Source of the DNA: Enteractinococcus fodinae
Lineage (GTDB): Bacteria > Actinomycetota > Actinomycetes > Actinomycetales > Micrococcaceae
NCBI RefSeq assembly: GCF_031458395.1
Contig: NZ_JAVDYJ010000001.1
Location: forward strand, 2,852,001 to 2,916,000
Direction of reading: 5' to 3'
Length of the DNA: 64,000 nt
Shown here: in pieces, positions 62,667 to 64,000 of the stretch
How the letters are laid out: each line of letters begins with the position of its first letter
Numbering within the stretch: position 1 is the first letter of the stretch
Program-made: the position numbers and the translations under genes
The notes under the pieces: model-generated
The model's database searches: none
What the model was told of the DNA's origin: nothing
What the model saw: only the letters and a program-made list of their open reading frames with translations

Positions 62667-64000
62667 AGCTCCTTCACACCCGCGATGAAATCGTAGGTTC
62701 TATCGCGATACGACCGCTCTGGGATAAACCCGTCGACTCGAGCCGCCTGCAGGGGCCCATAGAGTTCCCCATCGCGCGGGACTGTGGCCTCATCGCCCTT
62801 CTTCATGGCCCGCTCGTAAGCTTTCCATTCATCACGATCCACGAGCTTCCCGAAGTCAAACATCACGCCCTCGCGCAACCGATCGAAGAATGCGTTGAGA
62901 CCGGTCACGGCTCGCTGCCATAACTCATCCGCGCTGGCGGCACCGTATTCACTGGGTTCAAGTGTGATGACTTCCCGAGCGCCGAAGCCGTTGAATTCGG
63001 TGGCCATGTCGCCATCTTTGAGCATGAAATATGCGGTGGGGATGTGGGCCAGGCCCCGATCCTCGGTTTGCGCGGCACGAATCGAGTGGGCGTAGACGAC
63101 CAGCTGCATCGCCTGCCCGGTGCGGATTTGATCCTGATAGCGGGTTTTGGAGTTCGTGTACTTCATATCGATCAGCCCGAGGCGACCATCGGTGAAAACG
63201 ACGTCGACGTCCCGGCGGCCAGTTAACTGCAACGGCTGGCCGTGTTGGCCGCGAGTGCCAGGCACTTCGCACCCGATCTGGCTCTCGACACCGCTGATAC
63301 GAGTACCAGTTTTGCCCAGACCGGCAAAGAGCGCGCTGATGGCGCGGGTGCCGTGGTTTAGCAGCGTGGCGCGCTTTCGGCGATACCCCGGCAGCATGAG
63401 TTCTGAGGCGTGATAGGGCATGAGCTCGATGAGTGTCTCACGCACGTCGTCATCCGTGACATCAATAGCAACAGGCTGACCCGGTTCCTCGATGTGACGG
63501 TTGACGAGGGTTTCGACGGTCGCGTGCAACCACAGTCCAATCATACGGTTGTCGGTTGGGATGTGCGTGCGTGCCGCTGAGGTGATCTGGAGTTGACGTT
63601 CGAGCAACCAATCGGTGGGGTGCGTGAGCAGCCGCTCCCACTGCGAGAAACTGATCCGCGACGGAATGAGTTGCTCCCCCGGTGTGATCTCCCAGCGCAC
63701 GGGGCTTCTGGTCGTCAGTTCCACCGCGGGTGGCGCAACAGTTTCTGCGGGGAAGACATCATCGACCGTGCAGGTCACCTGCTCGGCAACCTCTCCCAAG
63801 CTGAGATCCGGATGCTGCGAGCGCACGTCGTCGAGCAGAAACGTCAGGAGTGGGTGTGGCCCAACTGGTTCCCCATCGACAGTGGTTGCCGGCAGGATGG
63901 CCGTGACCGAACCGCGCTTGCGCGCTGCACGGATTTGCGAGTCCAAGTGCAGGGCTGCCAGAGCTTCGGGTTCGGCGGGCTCGACACCGATGCTGTGCAG
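62663..64000 (-). CDS. PD-(D/E)XK nuclease family protein, AddB-like (5' end outside window)
   Basis: 446 codons are visible; the frame remains open to the last base, so the start lies beyond 64000. A RecB-like nuclease domain is seen from about the middle: ISFSQWERLLTHPTDWLLER, then GLWLHATVETLVNRH, and the catalytic block RDVDVVFTDGRLGLIDMKYT with TGQAMQLVVYAHSI, the D-x(n)-D-x-K...Q-Y pattern. No helicase motifs are visible in this part. Its stop overlaps the start of the helicase gene by four bases, showing tight coupling. AddB and PD-(D/E)XK partner proteins fit; the cysteine cluster of AddB is not visible, so the match is only to the nuclease domain. Confidence 0.85.
   Translation of the reverse strand: MHSIGVEPAEPEALAALHLDSQIRAARKRGSVTAILPATTVDGEPVGPHPLLTFLLDDVRSQHPDLSLGEVAEQVTCTVDDVFPAETVAPPAVELTTRSPVRWEITPGEQLIPSRISFSQWERLLTHPTDWLLERQLQITSAARTHIPTDNRMIGLWLHATVETLVNRHIEEPGQPVAIDVTDDDVRETLIELMPYHASELMLPGYRRKRATLLNHGTRAISALFAGLGKTGTRISGVESQIGCEVPGTRGQHGQPLQLTGRRDVDVVFTDGRLGLIDMKYTNSKTRYQDQIRTGQAMQLVVYAHSIRAAQTEDRGLAHIPTAYFMLKDGDMATEFNGFGAREVITLEPSEYGAASADELWQRAVTGLNAFFDRLREGVMFDFGKLVDRDEWKAYERAMKKGDEATVPRDGELYGPLQAARVDGFIPERSYRDRTYDFIAGVKEL

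Overview
The window looks like a chromosomal segment of a Gram-positive actinobacterium of moderate GC, probably a member of the Micrococcales. The grounds are lipoprotein substrate-binding proteins of actinobacterial style, purine-rich Shine-Dalgarno sites in front of most starts, a GlxR-type CRP site and terminators that often lack a long U-tract. Genus and species cannot be fixed from the sequence alone. No rRNA, tRNA or CRISPR array was seen.

Layout. (1) 1-9.9 kb: fatty-acid and acyl-CoA genes: the end of a short-chain dehydrogenase (SDR), a TetR regulator, two crotonases, an acyl-CoA synthetase, three hotdog thioesterases, a NUDT19-like Nudix hydrolase, a tyrosine-phosphatase-like protein and an SMP-30 lactonase-like protein. 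(2) 9.9-21.9 kb: an NhaC antiporter, a peptide-type ABC operon in which one permease is fused to one ATPase, two M20 amidohydrolases and an MFS transporter. (3) 22-34 kb: NhaC debris, TetR, acyl-CoA synthetase, HSL-type esterase, EthA-like Baeyer-Villiger monooxygenase (BVMO), L-2-hydroxyglutarate oxidase, TRAP solute receptor, a decayed gene, TetR and acyl-CoA dehydrogenase. (4) 34-50 kb: a GntR regulator, a second TRAP receptor, an IS3 remnant, a type-B carboxylesterase with a 3-hydroxyacyl-CoA dehydrogenase, an operon SDR / serine-less alpha/beta hydrolase / BVMO, then hydrolase, aldehyde dehydrogenase and a large FAD/Fe-S 2-hydroxyacid dehydrogenase, and another SDR. (5) 50.4-54.2 kb: a second, partly decayed copy of permease / substrate-binding protein / M20 amidohydrolase from region 2. 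(6) 54.6-64 kb: a TctA remnant, membrane proteins, an AtoE-type transporter, an Mrr endonuclease, and an AddA/AddB-like helicase-nuclease pair that runs off the end.

How the genes may work together. Two BVMOs, several SDRs, esterases and a lactonase-like protein, aldehyde dehydrogenase, CoA ligases, crotonases, acyl-CoA dehydrogenase and 3-hydroxyacyl-CoA dehydrogenase fit a route in which an alcohol is oxidised to a ketone, the ketone becomes an ester or lactone, this is hydrolysed, and the product enters beta-oxidation. The substrate is unknown.

The most informative signals are regulatory. One palindrome family, GTAACATGTTAC, lies upstream of the GntR gene and the second TRAP receptor, upstream of the hydrolase at 43876, and twice upstream of the aldehyde dehydrogenase operon. 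A second palindrome, TGAGAGTGCACTCTCA, lies 39 nt upstream of the SDR of the BVMO operon and, with one change, 41 nt upstream of a decayed gene in front of the first TRAP receptor. Together they suggest two small catabolic regulons tied to the two orphan TRAP receptors.
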